64,000 nt of DNA. It comes from DATDQA01 sp035292505. Its GTDB lineage: Bacteria; Bacteroidota; Bacteroidia; Chitinophagales; Saprospiraceae. Below the pieces are notes generated by a model, which saw only the letters and a list, made by a program, of their open reading frames with translations, ran no database searches and was not told the origin of the DNA. The stretch is taken from contig DATDQA010000062.1 of the NCBI GenBank assembly GCA_035292505.1, forward strand, positions 1 to 64,000, in the 5' to 3' direction. Shown here one piece after another: positions 33,035-40,983 of this stretch. Position 1 is the first letter of the stretch, and every line of letters begins with the position of its first letter. The translations under genes were made by a program, and so were the position numbers.

Positions 33035-33709
33035 TCAATATTTATGTTCTTTTGATGTCAAATAAAATTCTTTCACAAAAGAATAAGTTACTAATGTGCA
33101 GCCGGCAGCGACGATCCACCGCGCAGCATACCATTCTATCACAAGTGGTGTCAGTAAAGAAATAAAAAAGAGTACAGCAAGGACTTTTGCTTTGCGTATT
33201 ACGGGATGACGTCTCTTGTGCCAACGAATGATACGGTACAATATCACAAACATATAGCGCAGCAGACCTGCACCAAGTATCCAGAACGCTGCACGATGTT
33301 CTTTCCAAATCAGGAAGGTAAGAGCAAGTGCAAGGAACGCATCGACCTCCATGTCGAAGACTGCTCCAAATTCAGTGGATTGATGCAATCTCCTGGAGAG
33401 GTACCCATCTATGCCGTCTGCAATCATCACAACAACAATCATTGCAGCAACGACAAATGGATTCAGTATATTCTGCAAAGACAGTGCAAGAGTCAAGAGC
33501 ACGAACCTGGCAAATGTGACATGGTTTGCAAATCCTCCCACAGGATGTAATTGTATCCAGATTGGATATGTAATGATGATCAATACAGAGATGGAAAATG
33601 ATACCGCCCAGATTAGCACGTACGATGCATCACAGATGATCGCCACAATTATCGCCATCAGCATGAGTATCGCATGGCCAAGTGTCCAGTATGAAATACT
33701 CTCGTTCAT
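33035..33709 (-). CDS. CDP-alcohol phosphatidyltransferase-family membrane enzyme
   Basis: 224 residues from the ATG at 33709, with about six membrane helices. The catalytic signature D-x2-D-G-x2-A-R-x8-G-x3-D-x3-D is present as DGIDGYLSRRLHQSTEFG then AVFDMEVDAF, with Ser replacing the Ala. Family members join a CDP-activated lipid with an alcohol (glycerol phosphate, inositol phosphate, serine) to make phospholipids. A ..TGATG.. junction (1 bp overlap) couples it to the upstream sulfatase-fold gene, so the three genes from 36290 are one operon. The alcohol used is unknown; the partners suggest an unusual, perhaps sulfated, head group (inference). Confidence 0.85.
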   Translation of the reverse strand: MNESISYWTLGHAILMLMAIIVAIICDASYVLIWAVSFSISVLIIITYPIWIQLHPVGGFANHVTFARFVLLTLALSLQNILNPFVVAAMIVVVMIADGIDGYLSRRLHQSTEFGAVFDMEVDAFLALALTFLIWKEHRAAFWILGAGLLRYMFVILYRIIRWHKRRHPVIRKAKVLAVLFFISLLTPLVIEWYAARWIVAAGCTLVTYSFVKEFYLTSKEHKY

Positions 33710-35433
33710 CAATAAGGGATACCGTGAGAAAGGAATGGTGGAAGTTTGGAATATTCAGTACCGTATATTTTAATGAGGCTTCGCATCAATGCCCAATGAA
33801 TTGCTTCCTGACGCAAAGGAGGAGATTTCTCATCAGGAATCAGTCCATGCACCAAACCATATTCGGGCCAGCTTTCCACGAATGCCGAACTCTGAGAAAT
33901 TACGTGTATCGGAGTTTCAAAACTCTCCAGTGCGATACTCAAACTTGGTGGCTGATGATCGCCCACGAGTATGAAGACATCGTTCTCCGTGCTCTTTTTT
34001 TGTATGAAATCCACAAGGTACCGGAGTTGATATTCAATTGCTGCGCCATATTTTTCAAACTTTGGTCGTGACCAAAAGGCAGATGGTTTTTTGGTAAGAT
34101 AACCGTTCTTGTTGAGCGCATTCCAATTCTCCGCTACACCTTGCGGTGAATCATAGGGAGTATGGGAATTTTGTGTGATGAAAAACACTGCTCTGGGTGT
34201 GGACCCGGCGATCTGCCTTGTTAATTCATCTCCCTTCCAGAGGGCGTATTGATCCGGAGGCGATGGACCGAACCCGTAATGCTCACCGGTATACCCCAGG
34301 TCTTTGTATTTCACCCAGTGATCGATGCCATAAAGCCGTGAATAACCGTCATAGGGGATTTCCATCTTTTCATATCCTCCCAGGCTGCTGATCCGGAAAG
34401 TGACATACCCCTGCCTTTTCAACCAATGAAACAGGCTGTCGTACTCCGGCATGTATTTATTTTTTACCATCGTGAGATACACTCCCTGATTCCGGACATT
34501 GAGACCATAGAGCATGCTTGTATAGCTGATCCAGGAAGCGCCTCCGGTGACGGGAGAAGTCGTATAGCCAGATGCAATATGCCATCCTGATTTTGCCAGC
34601 GATTTCTCCAGAGCAGGGGCGTAGCTCATGAACTGTTCTCTCAATGCGCCTTCCTGAAGTGTAATACGACCATAGGACTCAATGACAATAAAATAAAGAT
34701 TTGGACGCTCGCGTAATCTGATCTGCGGATCCACATTGAATTGCTTCATGTATTTCAAGGTCAGATGCGAAAGACTCTTCTTTGACCGATGTGAGAAGAG
34801 AATGTTTCTTATAAACGATTGTAACTGTGACTGAAAGGTTATTTGTGGATACTTTGCATAAGGGTAATGCAGTAGACTGTATAATGACCCAGCCATCAGA
34901 AATGCGATCACGACATGTGACCAGAGTCCAAACGAAACAAATTGACTTGTAAGAACCAAAAAATATATCAGTATAGCGCCGGATATCCCTATTATTGCAG
35001 CAACACATGTCATCAACAGGCTTTTAAGTCCATATTCGTGTATAAAAATCTGCATCGCAGTTTTCAGCATCAGAAAATCATGAAAGAAAACCGGATCGAG
35101 CTGATAGATTTTGTGAAAGGTCTGATAGTATACCTGGTAAAGCAAGCTCAACCAAAAATACACGCACACGAATATCGTATAGAACAATACAGGCACATGA
35201 TTCTTAAGAAGGAGTGGATAGAGCAATACCAATACCAGAAAATCCACACTGATGCGAAAGAGATCATAATTTCTTCTCATCAGAAAATGACGAAGTTTCT
35301 GATTTATCGAACCAGTTGTAAACCCCTGTATCGGAAAGAATTGAGAATGAAATAACTCAAGTAAATACCTTGGGATGAAATAATAACAATTTACCAGCGC
35401 AAATAACAACCAGAATTGACTTGTCGGGTTCAT
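33709..35433 (-). CDS. Alkaline-phosphatase-superfamily membrane enzyme (LTA-synthase/sulfatase-like)
   Basis: 574 residues from the ATG at 35433. Five membrane helices occupy the first 190 residues, followed by an extracytoplasmic catalytic domain. Metal and nucleophile motifs of the LTA synthase / phosphoethanolamine transferase / sulfatase clan are visible: Glu in FIVIESYG, the nucleophile region TSPVTGGASWISYTSM, ITQNSHTPYD, and Asp-His in FILVGDHQPP. The formylglycine CxPxR motif of true sulfatases is not present, so a phospho- or glycerophospho-transferase is more likely than a sulfatase. Its start overlaps the sulfotransferase stop (ATGA) and its stop overlaps the next gene, a tight translational coupling. 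Confidence 0.85.
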   Translation of the reverse strand: MNPTSQFWLLFALVNCYYFIPRYLLELFHSQFFPIQGFTTGSINQKLRHFLMRRNYDLFRISVDFLVLVLLYPLLLKNHVPVLFYTIFVCVYFWLSLLYQVYYQTFHKIYQLDPVFFHDFLMLKTAMQIFIHEYGLKSLLMTCVAAIIGISGAILIYFLVLTSQFVSFGLWSHVVIAFLMAGSLYSLLHYPYAKYPQITFQSQLQSFIRNILFSHRSKKSLSHLTLKYMKQFNVDPQIRLRERPNLYFIVIESYGRITLQEGALREQFMSYAPALEKSLAKSGWHIASGYTTSPVTGGASWISYTSMLYGLNVRNQGVYLTMVKNKYMPEYDSLFHWLKRQGYVTFRISSLGGYEKMEIPYDGYSRLYGIDHWVKYKDLGYTGEHYGFGPSPPDQYALWKGDELTRQIAGSTPRAVFFITQNSHTPYDSPQGVAENWNALNKNGYLTKKPSAFWSRPKFEKYGAAIEYQLRYLVDFIQKKSTENDVFILVGDHQPPSLSIALESFETPIHVISQSSAFVESWPEYGLVHGLIPDEKSPPLRQEAIHWALMRSLIKIYGTEYSKLPPFLSHGIPY

Positions 35434-36290
35434 GGATTCCAATTGAAGTTGCGACCGGTAAATTCTTCCAATTCCTGCACATCTTTTCTGAAATATTCGA
35501 AGAGATCGTTTCGTAATTGCGGATCTAATTCTTGTTCTCCGGCTTTATTAACCATCAACTGCAAGACTCCTGAGAAATCGTAATCGCGAATATCCAGAAA
35601 ATGGCATAGCACCGACAATATCCTTTGTGTGCTAATCTGTTGAGGTAGATCTTCCGTGCGCACAATGTAGATGTTCTCCATTTCAAAAATCTGAGCCCAT
35701 CGTTTCAGCCTGGTGGTATAAAAGCTCACTCCTGCAAAATACCCTTGTTCTCCCCACTGTACTCGTCCCAGATCATCCTTAAAATCTGATACAAAATCAA
35801 TAGGGTGAAATGGAATTCTGCGACCCTCATGTGCAAATCTCTGCAACATCCGGTAATGCGAATACGCGCGATCGACCGGATGACGAAGACAAAGAATCAG
35901 TTTAGCATCAGGGTATGCTTGCTTCAAACGGATGGGAGGTACTTGCGCAAACGTGTTGGCACTGGCTTCGCCGGTAATGAATTTCGCAAGAGGATCACGT
36001 CGGATCAGAAGTTCTTCTTTGACGATACCACCATTGTCATCCAGATCCAGCCATTGCATCTTCATCTCCACTGCATTTGATGTTGGAAACAATGCACGAT
36101 ACCGGGAGGAGAACAGAATTCGATACCAAAGGGGCTTTGAGAAAAACCGGGGCTCTTTGATCCGGCAAGGCAGGATCTGCGGATGGTCAATGAGATACCG
36201 GTACAGTGAACTGGTAGCGCACTTACGCTCCCCGATGATAAAGAATGATGGTGGGAGATGTTGCACTGTCTTGACCCTTGTTTCACGCAA
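35430..36290 (-). CDS. PAPS-dependent sulfotransferase
   Basis: 286 residues. The 5'-phosphosulfate-binding loop is FFIIGERKCATSSLYRYLIDHP at about residues 16-37 (equivalent to the GxxKxGTTSL loop). The 3'-phosphate site is LILCLRHPVDRAYSHY at about 130-145, and a later NIYIVRTEDL strand is typical of heparan-sulfate-type and related sulfotransferases. It transfers sulfate from PAPS to a hydroxyl or amine of a glycan or lipid. No ATG is available near the N-terminus; TTG at 36290 is the best start, GTG at 36266 is the alternative. It is the first gene of a three-gene operon. Confidence 0.85.
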   Translation of the reverse strand: MRETRVKTVQHLPPSFFIIGERKCATSSLYRYLIDHPQILPCRIKEPRFFSKPLWYRILFSSRYRALFPTSNAVEMKMQWLDLDDNGGIVKEELLIRRDPLAKFITGEASANTFAQVPPIRLKQAYPDAKLILCLRHPVDRAYSHYRMLQRFAHEGRRIPFHPIDFVSDFKDDLGRVQWGEQGYFAGVSFYTTRLKRWAQIFEMENIYIVRTEDLPQQISTQRILSVLCHFLDIRDYDFSGVLQLMVNKAGEQELDPQLRNDLFEYFRKDVQELEEFTGRNFNWNP

Positions 36291-36655
36291 GATAACCCCA
36301 CACCGACATTCTTATCTTGAGATATTTGTAGCGGTACTAGACGCGCCGAATTGAATTGATTGCAATTGTAAGTTACCCACTCCAATGAATCGATCATAGA
36401 TCGGAGCAGGCTATGACACCGCTTAACGAGTGTCACAACGTGACCAGCAGGCAGGTGAATTTTATGAATTTAAATTTGACGACCGAGTACCAATACGTGA
36501 GATGTACACTTCTGGATGCCTTTTAATCGTGTGTTGATTCTCCTAAAGCATTCTAAATCTGTGATTAACATAGTTACGTCTGGTATCATTTGTTAGTATA
36601 TTCACAATATACTTCCAGCCAATGATGCAGTAGTTACTTTCGATGTCAGATCCTT
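36291..36655. other. Divergent intergenic region with a 17 bp palindrome
   Basis: 365 bp between the sulfotransferase operon and the methyltransferase. The only clear structure is GTATATTCACAATATAC at 36596-36612, a perfect 7+3+7 inverted repeat about 45 bp before the methyltransferase ATG. It looks like an operator for a dimeric regulator. No RNA gene or coding frame is convincing. Confidence 0.45.
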
Positions 36656-37504
36656 ATGCAGACACCACCCAAGGAGCAAGAAGTCCGTCTTTACTATGAC
36701 CGCAATACGTATCCATTTCTGCGTTTTGCGAGGAATTCTGCTCCGAAAGCAATTCATCAGCCTTTGTACGAACACCCGCATATGTCATTGGAAGATGCCC
36801 TGCATACACACCACAGGAAGATATTGCACACATTGCCTAAGGAAATCAATGGCAGAAGTATTCTTGATCTCGGTTGTGGAGTTGGCGAAAGCATGATGTA
36901 TCTGGCGCAACATACACCTTCGGATTTCAAGTTTTATGGCATCACACTTTCGGCCGCACAGGCTCTTGCTGCATCGGCACGTATTCTTAAAGCAGGTTTG
37001 AGCGATCGTATCCAGGTGATAAAAGGCAGTTTTCAATCTCTTCCACCAACCATCCAAAATGTTGAAGTTGCGTATGCCATCGAGTCTTTTATTCACTCTC
37101 CTGATCCATCAGAGTTCTTTGTTCAAGTGAATTCAGCCTTGAATCAGGGAGGCCGTCTTATCCTCTTCGATGATTTTTTAACAAGAGAGCCAGAAAACCA
37201 AACAGAACGGAACATTCTGACTGACTTAAAGTCCGGATGGCTCGCAAACACACTTCTCACGGTTGAACAAACCACCTGCCTTGCACTACAAACGGGCTTC
37301 CTGCGAGAATCGTCTGATGATCTGTCTGGTCTGCTGAGGCTCCAGCGTTTACGCGATAAGTGCATTCATCTACTTGCTCCACTTGCCAGACTCCTCCTCC
37401 ATCATTCTCAGTATTGCCGGTTTCTCGTCGGCGGTGACGCCAGGCAACAGGCTTACCATGAAGGATTACTTCAATATGCAATGCTCGTTTTTACAAAAAC
37501 CTGA
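36656..37504 (+). CDS. SAM-dependent methyltransferase (class I)
   Basis: 282 residues. The SAM-binding motif I is SILDLGCGVGESMMYLA at about 68-84, followed by FYGITLSAAQ (motif post-I) and VEVAYAIESFIHSPDP (motif II region), then GGRLILFDDFL. The layout is like the cyclopropane-fatty-acid/geranyl-diphosphate C-methyltransferase clan, including the pattern GITLS.AQ. The substrate is unknown. It stands alone, facing away from the sulfotransferase operon, with an operator-like palindrome in front. Confidence 0.85.
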   Translation: MQTPPKEQEVRLYYDRNTYPFLRFARNSAPKAIHQPLYEHPHMSLEDALHTHHRKILHTLPKEINGRSILDLGCGVGESMMYLAQHTPSDFKFYGITLSAAQALAASARILKAGLSDRIQVIKGSFQSLPPTIQNVEVAYAIESFIHSPDPSEFFVQVNSALNQGGRLILFDDFLTREPENQTERNILTDLKSGWLANTLLTVEQTTCLALQTGFLRESSDDLSGLLRLQRLRDKCIHLLAPLARLLLHHSQYCRFLVGGDARQQAYHEGLLQYAMLVFTKT

Positions 37505-37511
37505 CTTTACA

Positions 37512-37568
37512 CCGATGTCTCTGGCCGTTTGCCCTTTGCCGTTAGCCGTTCGCCCTTTGATCCGTTGA
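37512..37568. repeat. TTTGCCCTTTGCC / GTTAGCCGTT word tract
   Basis: Degenerate tandem units (CCGTTTGCCCTTTGCCG, TTAGCCGTTCGCC, then GATCCGTTGATCC) directly follow the methyltransferase. Relatives: 28178-28258 (inverted), 43985-44038, 53278-53310, 57300-57350 and 58250-58305. Confidence 0.75.
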
Positions 37569-37606
37569 TCCATTTCCTATTTTTACACATTCATCACAAA
37601 AAAAAT

Positions 37607-39142
37607 ATGAAAATCGAAACTTCCTTTCTCAAGACTCTCAAACTCACACAACGCAATGTGGGTACGTCTACAGGTCTCAGCAGTATTGTTTCCACACGTT
37701 TCCTGGACTCATATTCTCCGGTGGATGGAACATACATTGGTAGTGTTGGTATCACATCGAAAGGCGACTATAATAAAGTCGTCGCAACCGCACAAAAGGC
37801 ATTCGAAAACTGGCGCCTGTTGCCCGCACCCCAGCGTGGTGAGATCGTACGTCAATATGCCGACGTCCTCCGTGAAAATAAAGATGCACTGGGACGACTG
37901 GTCTCTTATGAAATGGGAAAGAGCCTCCAGGAAGGATGGGGAGAAGTACAGGAGATGATCGATATCTGTGACTTCGCGGTTGGCTTATCCCGTCAGTTGT
38001 ACGGACTCACGATGCATTCAGAGCGACCCGGACATCGCATGTATGAACAATGGCATCCCCTTGGTCTTGTCGGTATTATTACAGCATTCAATTTTCCTGT
38101 GGCTGTTTGGGCATGGAATGCAATGATCGCGCTCGTGTGCGGTGACGTGGTGATCTGGAAGCCTTCAGAAAAAGTGCCTCTCTGTGCAGTGGTGTGTATG
38201 CAATTACTGAAAAAAGTATTGAAACAGAATGATGTGCCTGACGGCGTCGCCTGCATGATCAACGGCAACTATACGGTGGGAGAGTTTATGTCTTATGACA
38301 AACGGATATCATTGATCTCAGCAACAGGAAGCAGCAAAATGGGACGTACGCTCGGTGCAACTGTCGCGGCACGACTTGGACGCTCGCTCCTCGAACTCGG
38401 TGGAAACAATGCCATCATTATTACTCCCAATGCCGACATGAATCTTGTCTTGCCTGCTGCTGTGTATGGGGCGGTGGGGACCTGTGGTCAACGTTGCACG
38501 AGTACACGCCGTCTGATCGTGCACGAAAGTATTTATGACGAGGTAAAATCAAATCTCGTTTCTGCTTACAATCAATTGCGTATCGGTAATCCGCTCGATA
38601 ACAAAAATCATGTTGGCCCATTAATCGATGAGAGAGCGGTGCAGAACTATCTGAACGCTCTTGACAAGATCACATCAGAAGGCGGCACTTTCGCTGTCGG
38701 GGGTGGAGTCCTGGATGGGAAAAAATATGGCAGCGGCTGCTATGTCAAACCGTGTATTGCTGAAGTATCGAATGATTTCGGTATTGTTCAACATGAGACA
38801 TTTGCACCAATATTATATCTCATCAAGTACAAAAAACTCAAGGATGCCATCCGGATGCAGAATGATGTGCCTCAGGGTTTGTCTTCTGCCATTTTGACCC
38901 GCAATCTTCAGGAAGCAGAGCAGTTTCTGTCACACGCAGGATCGGACTGCGGAATCGCGAATGTCAATATCGGTACCAGCGGGGCTGAAATCGGTGGCGC
39001 GTTTGGCGGAGAAAAAGAAACCGGAGGAGGTAGAGAAAGCGGTTCCGACGCATGGAAAGCGTATATGCGCAGGCAGACGAATACGATTAATTACAGTGAT
39101 AAATTGCCTCTTGCACAGGGCATTAAATTCGAAATCAATTAA
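37607..39142 (+). CDS. Aldehyde dehydrogenase, ALDH7 (antiquitin / aminoadipate-semialdehyde dehydrogenase) type
   Basis: 511 residues from the ATG at 37607. NAD-binding and catalytic motifs: ITAFNFPVAVWAWNAM, WKPSEKVPL, LLELGGNNAIII (general-base Glu), and GTCGQRCTSTRRLIVH (catalytic Cys), the last being the ALDH7 form. The end GGAFGGEKETGGGRESGSDAW also matches ALDH7. Family knowledge: these enzymes oxidise alpha-aminoadipate semialdehyde in lysine breakdown and related aldehydes. A frame beginning at 37529 is coded by the word tract and was rejected. A thioesterase follows on the same strand after an AT-rich repeat. Confidence 0.92.
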   Translation: MKIETSFLKTLKLTQRNVGTSTGLSSIVSTRFLDSYSPVDGTYIGSVGITSKGDYNKVVATAQKAFENWRLLPAPQRGEIVRQYADVLRENKDALGRLVSYEMGKSLQEGWGEVQEMIDICDFAVGLSRQLYGLTMHSERPGHRMYEQWHPLGLVGIITAFNFPVAVWAWNAMIALVCGDVVIWKPSEKVPLCAVVCMQLLKKVLKQNDVPDGVACMINGNYTVGEFMSYDKRISLISATGSSKMGRTLGATVAARLGRSLLELGGNNAIIITPNADMNLVLPAAVYGAVGTCGQRCTSTRRLIVHESIYDEVKSNLVSAYNQLRIGNPLDNKNHVGPLIDERAVQNYLNALDKITSEGGTFAVGGGVLDGKKYGSGCYVKPCIAEVSNDFGIVQHETFAPILYLIKYKKLKDAIRMQNDVPQGLSSAILTRNLQEAEQFLSHAGSDCGIANVNIGTSGAEIGGAFGGEKETGGGRESGSDAWKAYMRRQTNTINYSDKLPLAQGIKFEIN

Positions 39143-39360
39143 AATCAAAATAAAAATGGCAATTGCAATGAACAGAGAATCTCTGGTTTCCAATGGACGA
39201 TCGGATCTCAGAGTTGTTGAATTGGGCTATGTTCTCTTGATTTCATTGCAATTTTCATCGTAATTCGGATTTACAATAAGAATTATGTTCTTCTACATTG
39301 ATGGTTCATATACTAATGATTTCATTGCAATTTTCATTGCAATTTTGATTTTGATTTGAA
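39141..39360. repeat. Inverted ATTGCAATTTT word tracts flanking the ALDH-thioesterase gap
   Basis: The left side (39141-39172) has AAAATCAAAATAAAAATGGC and AATTGCAATG. The right side has GATTTCATTGCAATTTTCAT at 39238-39258 and again from 39318, ending GATTTTGATTT. The two sides are inverse copies, so most of the gap can fold into one long hairpin. Confidence 0.65.
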
Positions 39361-39362
39361 AT

Positions 39363-39836
39363 ATGTTGCTTCCAAAACTCCTCAAATCACAATCCACCGT
39401 CCGCTTCCAGGATTGCGATCCCTACGGTCATCTGTACAATTCAAAGTATATCGACTACTTCATGAATGCACGCGAGGACCAACTCCTGGACAATTATAAT
39501 CTCGACATCTACGCACTTTCGACAACGGAGGGTATCGGTTGGGTAGTCGCACAAAATCAGATCGCCTATCTGCAGCCCGCGTTATTGATGGAGAAAGTCT
39601 GGATTACATCAAAAATTATAGATTATAGTACTAAAATGATCACTGTGGAATTCGAAATGTGGAATACGGATGAGTCTCAACTGAAAGCATTTATGTGGTC
39701 GCGATTCGTGCACTTTGACCTGAAAACGCGTCGCAGTGCTTCGCATGCACAGAAGTTCCAGGAGATGTTTGCACAAGTTCATCATCCGATTGATACGCAG
39801 TCTTTTGAAGAAAGAGTCAAGAGGGTGAGAATGTGA
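39363..39836 (+). CDS. Acyl-CoA thioesterase (4HBT hotdog fold)
   Basis: 157 residues of the 4-hydroxybenzoyl-CoA thioesterase family. VRFQDCDPYGHLYNSKYIDYF at about 14-34 carries the active-site Asp and the HxxN helix start. It likely hydrolyses a medium- or long-chain acyl- or aryl-CoA in the cytoplasm. It lies 220 bp after the ALDH7-like gene on the same strand, so both could act on CoA-linked catabolic products (inference). A GTGAGAATG word tract begins at its stop. Confidence 0.85.
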   Translation: MLLPKLLKSQSTVRFQDCDPYGHLYNSKYIDYFMNAREDQLLDNYNLDIYALSTTEGIGWVVAQNQIAYLQPALLMEKVWITSKIIDYSTKMITVEFEMWNTDESQLKAFMWSRFVHFDLKTRRSASHAQKFQEMFAQVHHPIDTQSFEERVKRVRM

Positions 39837-40121
39837 GAGGGTGAGAATGCGAAAAGGTGAGAATGTGAGAATGTGAGAGCCTGACCCTTCGACTACGCTC
39901 CAGGCAAGGAGGGTGAGAGTTATATAAAAAAGTCTGAACCCTGAAGGGGCGAACACATTAACCATGGCTGAAGGCCATGGCACAAAACACAGAAAAAAAT
40001 AGCCCTGAAGGGGCGTAAGAAAAATTCAAACACAAGCGCAAACTCAAGTGCAAAACTTCAAGTTTGACCTCACTAAACCGAAACTCGTAACCCGAAACAC
40101 GCAACACGCAATTCGCAACAA
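39830..40121. repeat. Compound word-repeat region before nitroreductase
   Basis: Five families sit in series. GTGAGAATGTGAGAG words lie at 39826-39880; CCCTTCGACTACGCTCCAGG is at 39892-39911. GCCCTGAAGGGGCG palindromes (about 39936 and 40003) bracket CATGGCTGAAGGCCATGGC. CAAGCGCAAACTCAAGTGC words lie at 40028-40062 and CCGAAACACGCAACACGC words at 40078-40120. The gap has no coding sense. Confidence 0.75.
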
Positions 40122-40703
40122 ATGTCAATAACAAAACAAGACATCAACACCCTTATCCGCTCGCGCCGCGCAGTCTTTCCTCAGATGTACAATCAGGAGA
40201 TGATCACAGAAACAGAAATCCGGGATATCCTGGAAAATGCAAACTGGGCTCCTACACATAAGAAAACAGAGCCATGGAGATTTATTGTCTTTCGCGAAGA
40301 AGGTCTTGCATCACTTGGTGACTGGCTTGCCGGGAAGTATCGTGAGCAAGCAATGAAAGATGGTGACTTTACTGAAGCAAAGCAGGAGAAGTTCCGCATG
40401 CGTCCCCGGCAATCCGGCTGTGTCCTCGGTATCTGCATGCAGCGTGATCCCGCAAAACGACTCCCGAAATGGGAAGAGCTTGCAGCAATGGCTTGTTCGG
40501 TACAGAATATGTGGCTCACATGTACAGCCTATGGCATTGGTGCGTATTGGAGCACACCGGGTTTTGTCGTGGATGCAAAGGACTTCCCGTATCTGAAGGA
40601 AGGATGGAAATGCAAAGGCTTGTTTTATATGGGAAGGTGGAATCAGGAGACTCTGCCCTCAACACGCACACCGATCGATGAAAAAGTGATCTGGGCGAGA
40701 TGA
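40122..40703 (+). CDS. Nitroreductase-family flavoprotein
   Basis: 193 residues. The N-terminal LIRSRRAVFPQMYNQ contains the FMN-phosphate-binding Arg-Ser-Arg-Arg pattern, followed by ILENANWAPTHKKTEPWRFIV (flavin ring contact) and the C-terminal GAYWSTPGF and GLFYMGRW. Members are dimeric FMN enzymes that reduce nitro compounds, quinones or enones with NAD(P)H; the true substrate is unknown. It is a single gene between a repeat region and the ABC exporter. Confidence 0.9.
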   Translation: MSITKQDINTLIRSRRAVFPQMYNQEMITETEIRDILENANWAPTHKKTEPWRFIVFREEGLASLGDWLAGKYREQAMKDGDFTEAKQEKFRMRPRQSGCVLGICMQRDPAKRLPKWEELAAMACSVQNMWLTCTAYGIGAYWSTPGFVVDAKDFPYLKEGWKCKGLFYMGRWNQETLPSTRTPIDEKVIWAR

Positions 40704-40983
40704 AGTACTGGACATGCAAAGACGAGAAGGTAGATTTACACGGCATATAGCGGATAGTCGCAATACTCATTGAAAGAAATCGGCGATAATTCTTCTCATT
40801 CACGCCACTCCGAGTTCAATTGCTGGTAACTCGATACGCCTCACTCCTTCTTAACACTTATAGCGTCTTTACGTGAAACAATTTTGCGCGACTACTTCTT
40901 GTTCATCCATTTCTGCGTCTCATTTGACCGTGGCAATAAGAGGTTCTAACAGGTCATGAATTTACCTAATTTCACCCCGTCAA

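Noticed and set aside
33709..35433. True sulfatase
   Set aside because: The formylglycine motif CxPxR is not found; transmembrane N-terminus and motifs fit the LTA-synthase-like branch better.
37529..37606. Longer N-terminus for the aldehyde dehydrogenase
   Set aside because: The extra codons are the TTTGCCC word tract; the ATG at 37607 begins just before the family-typical start.
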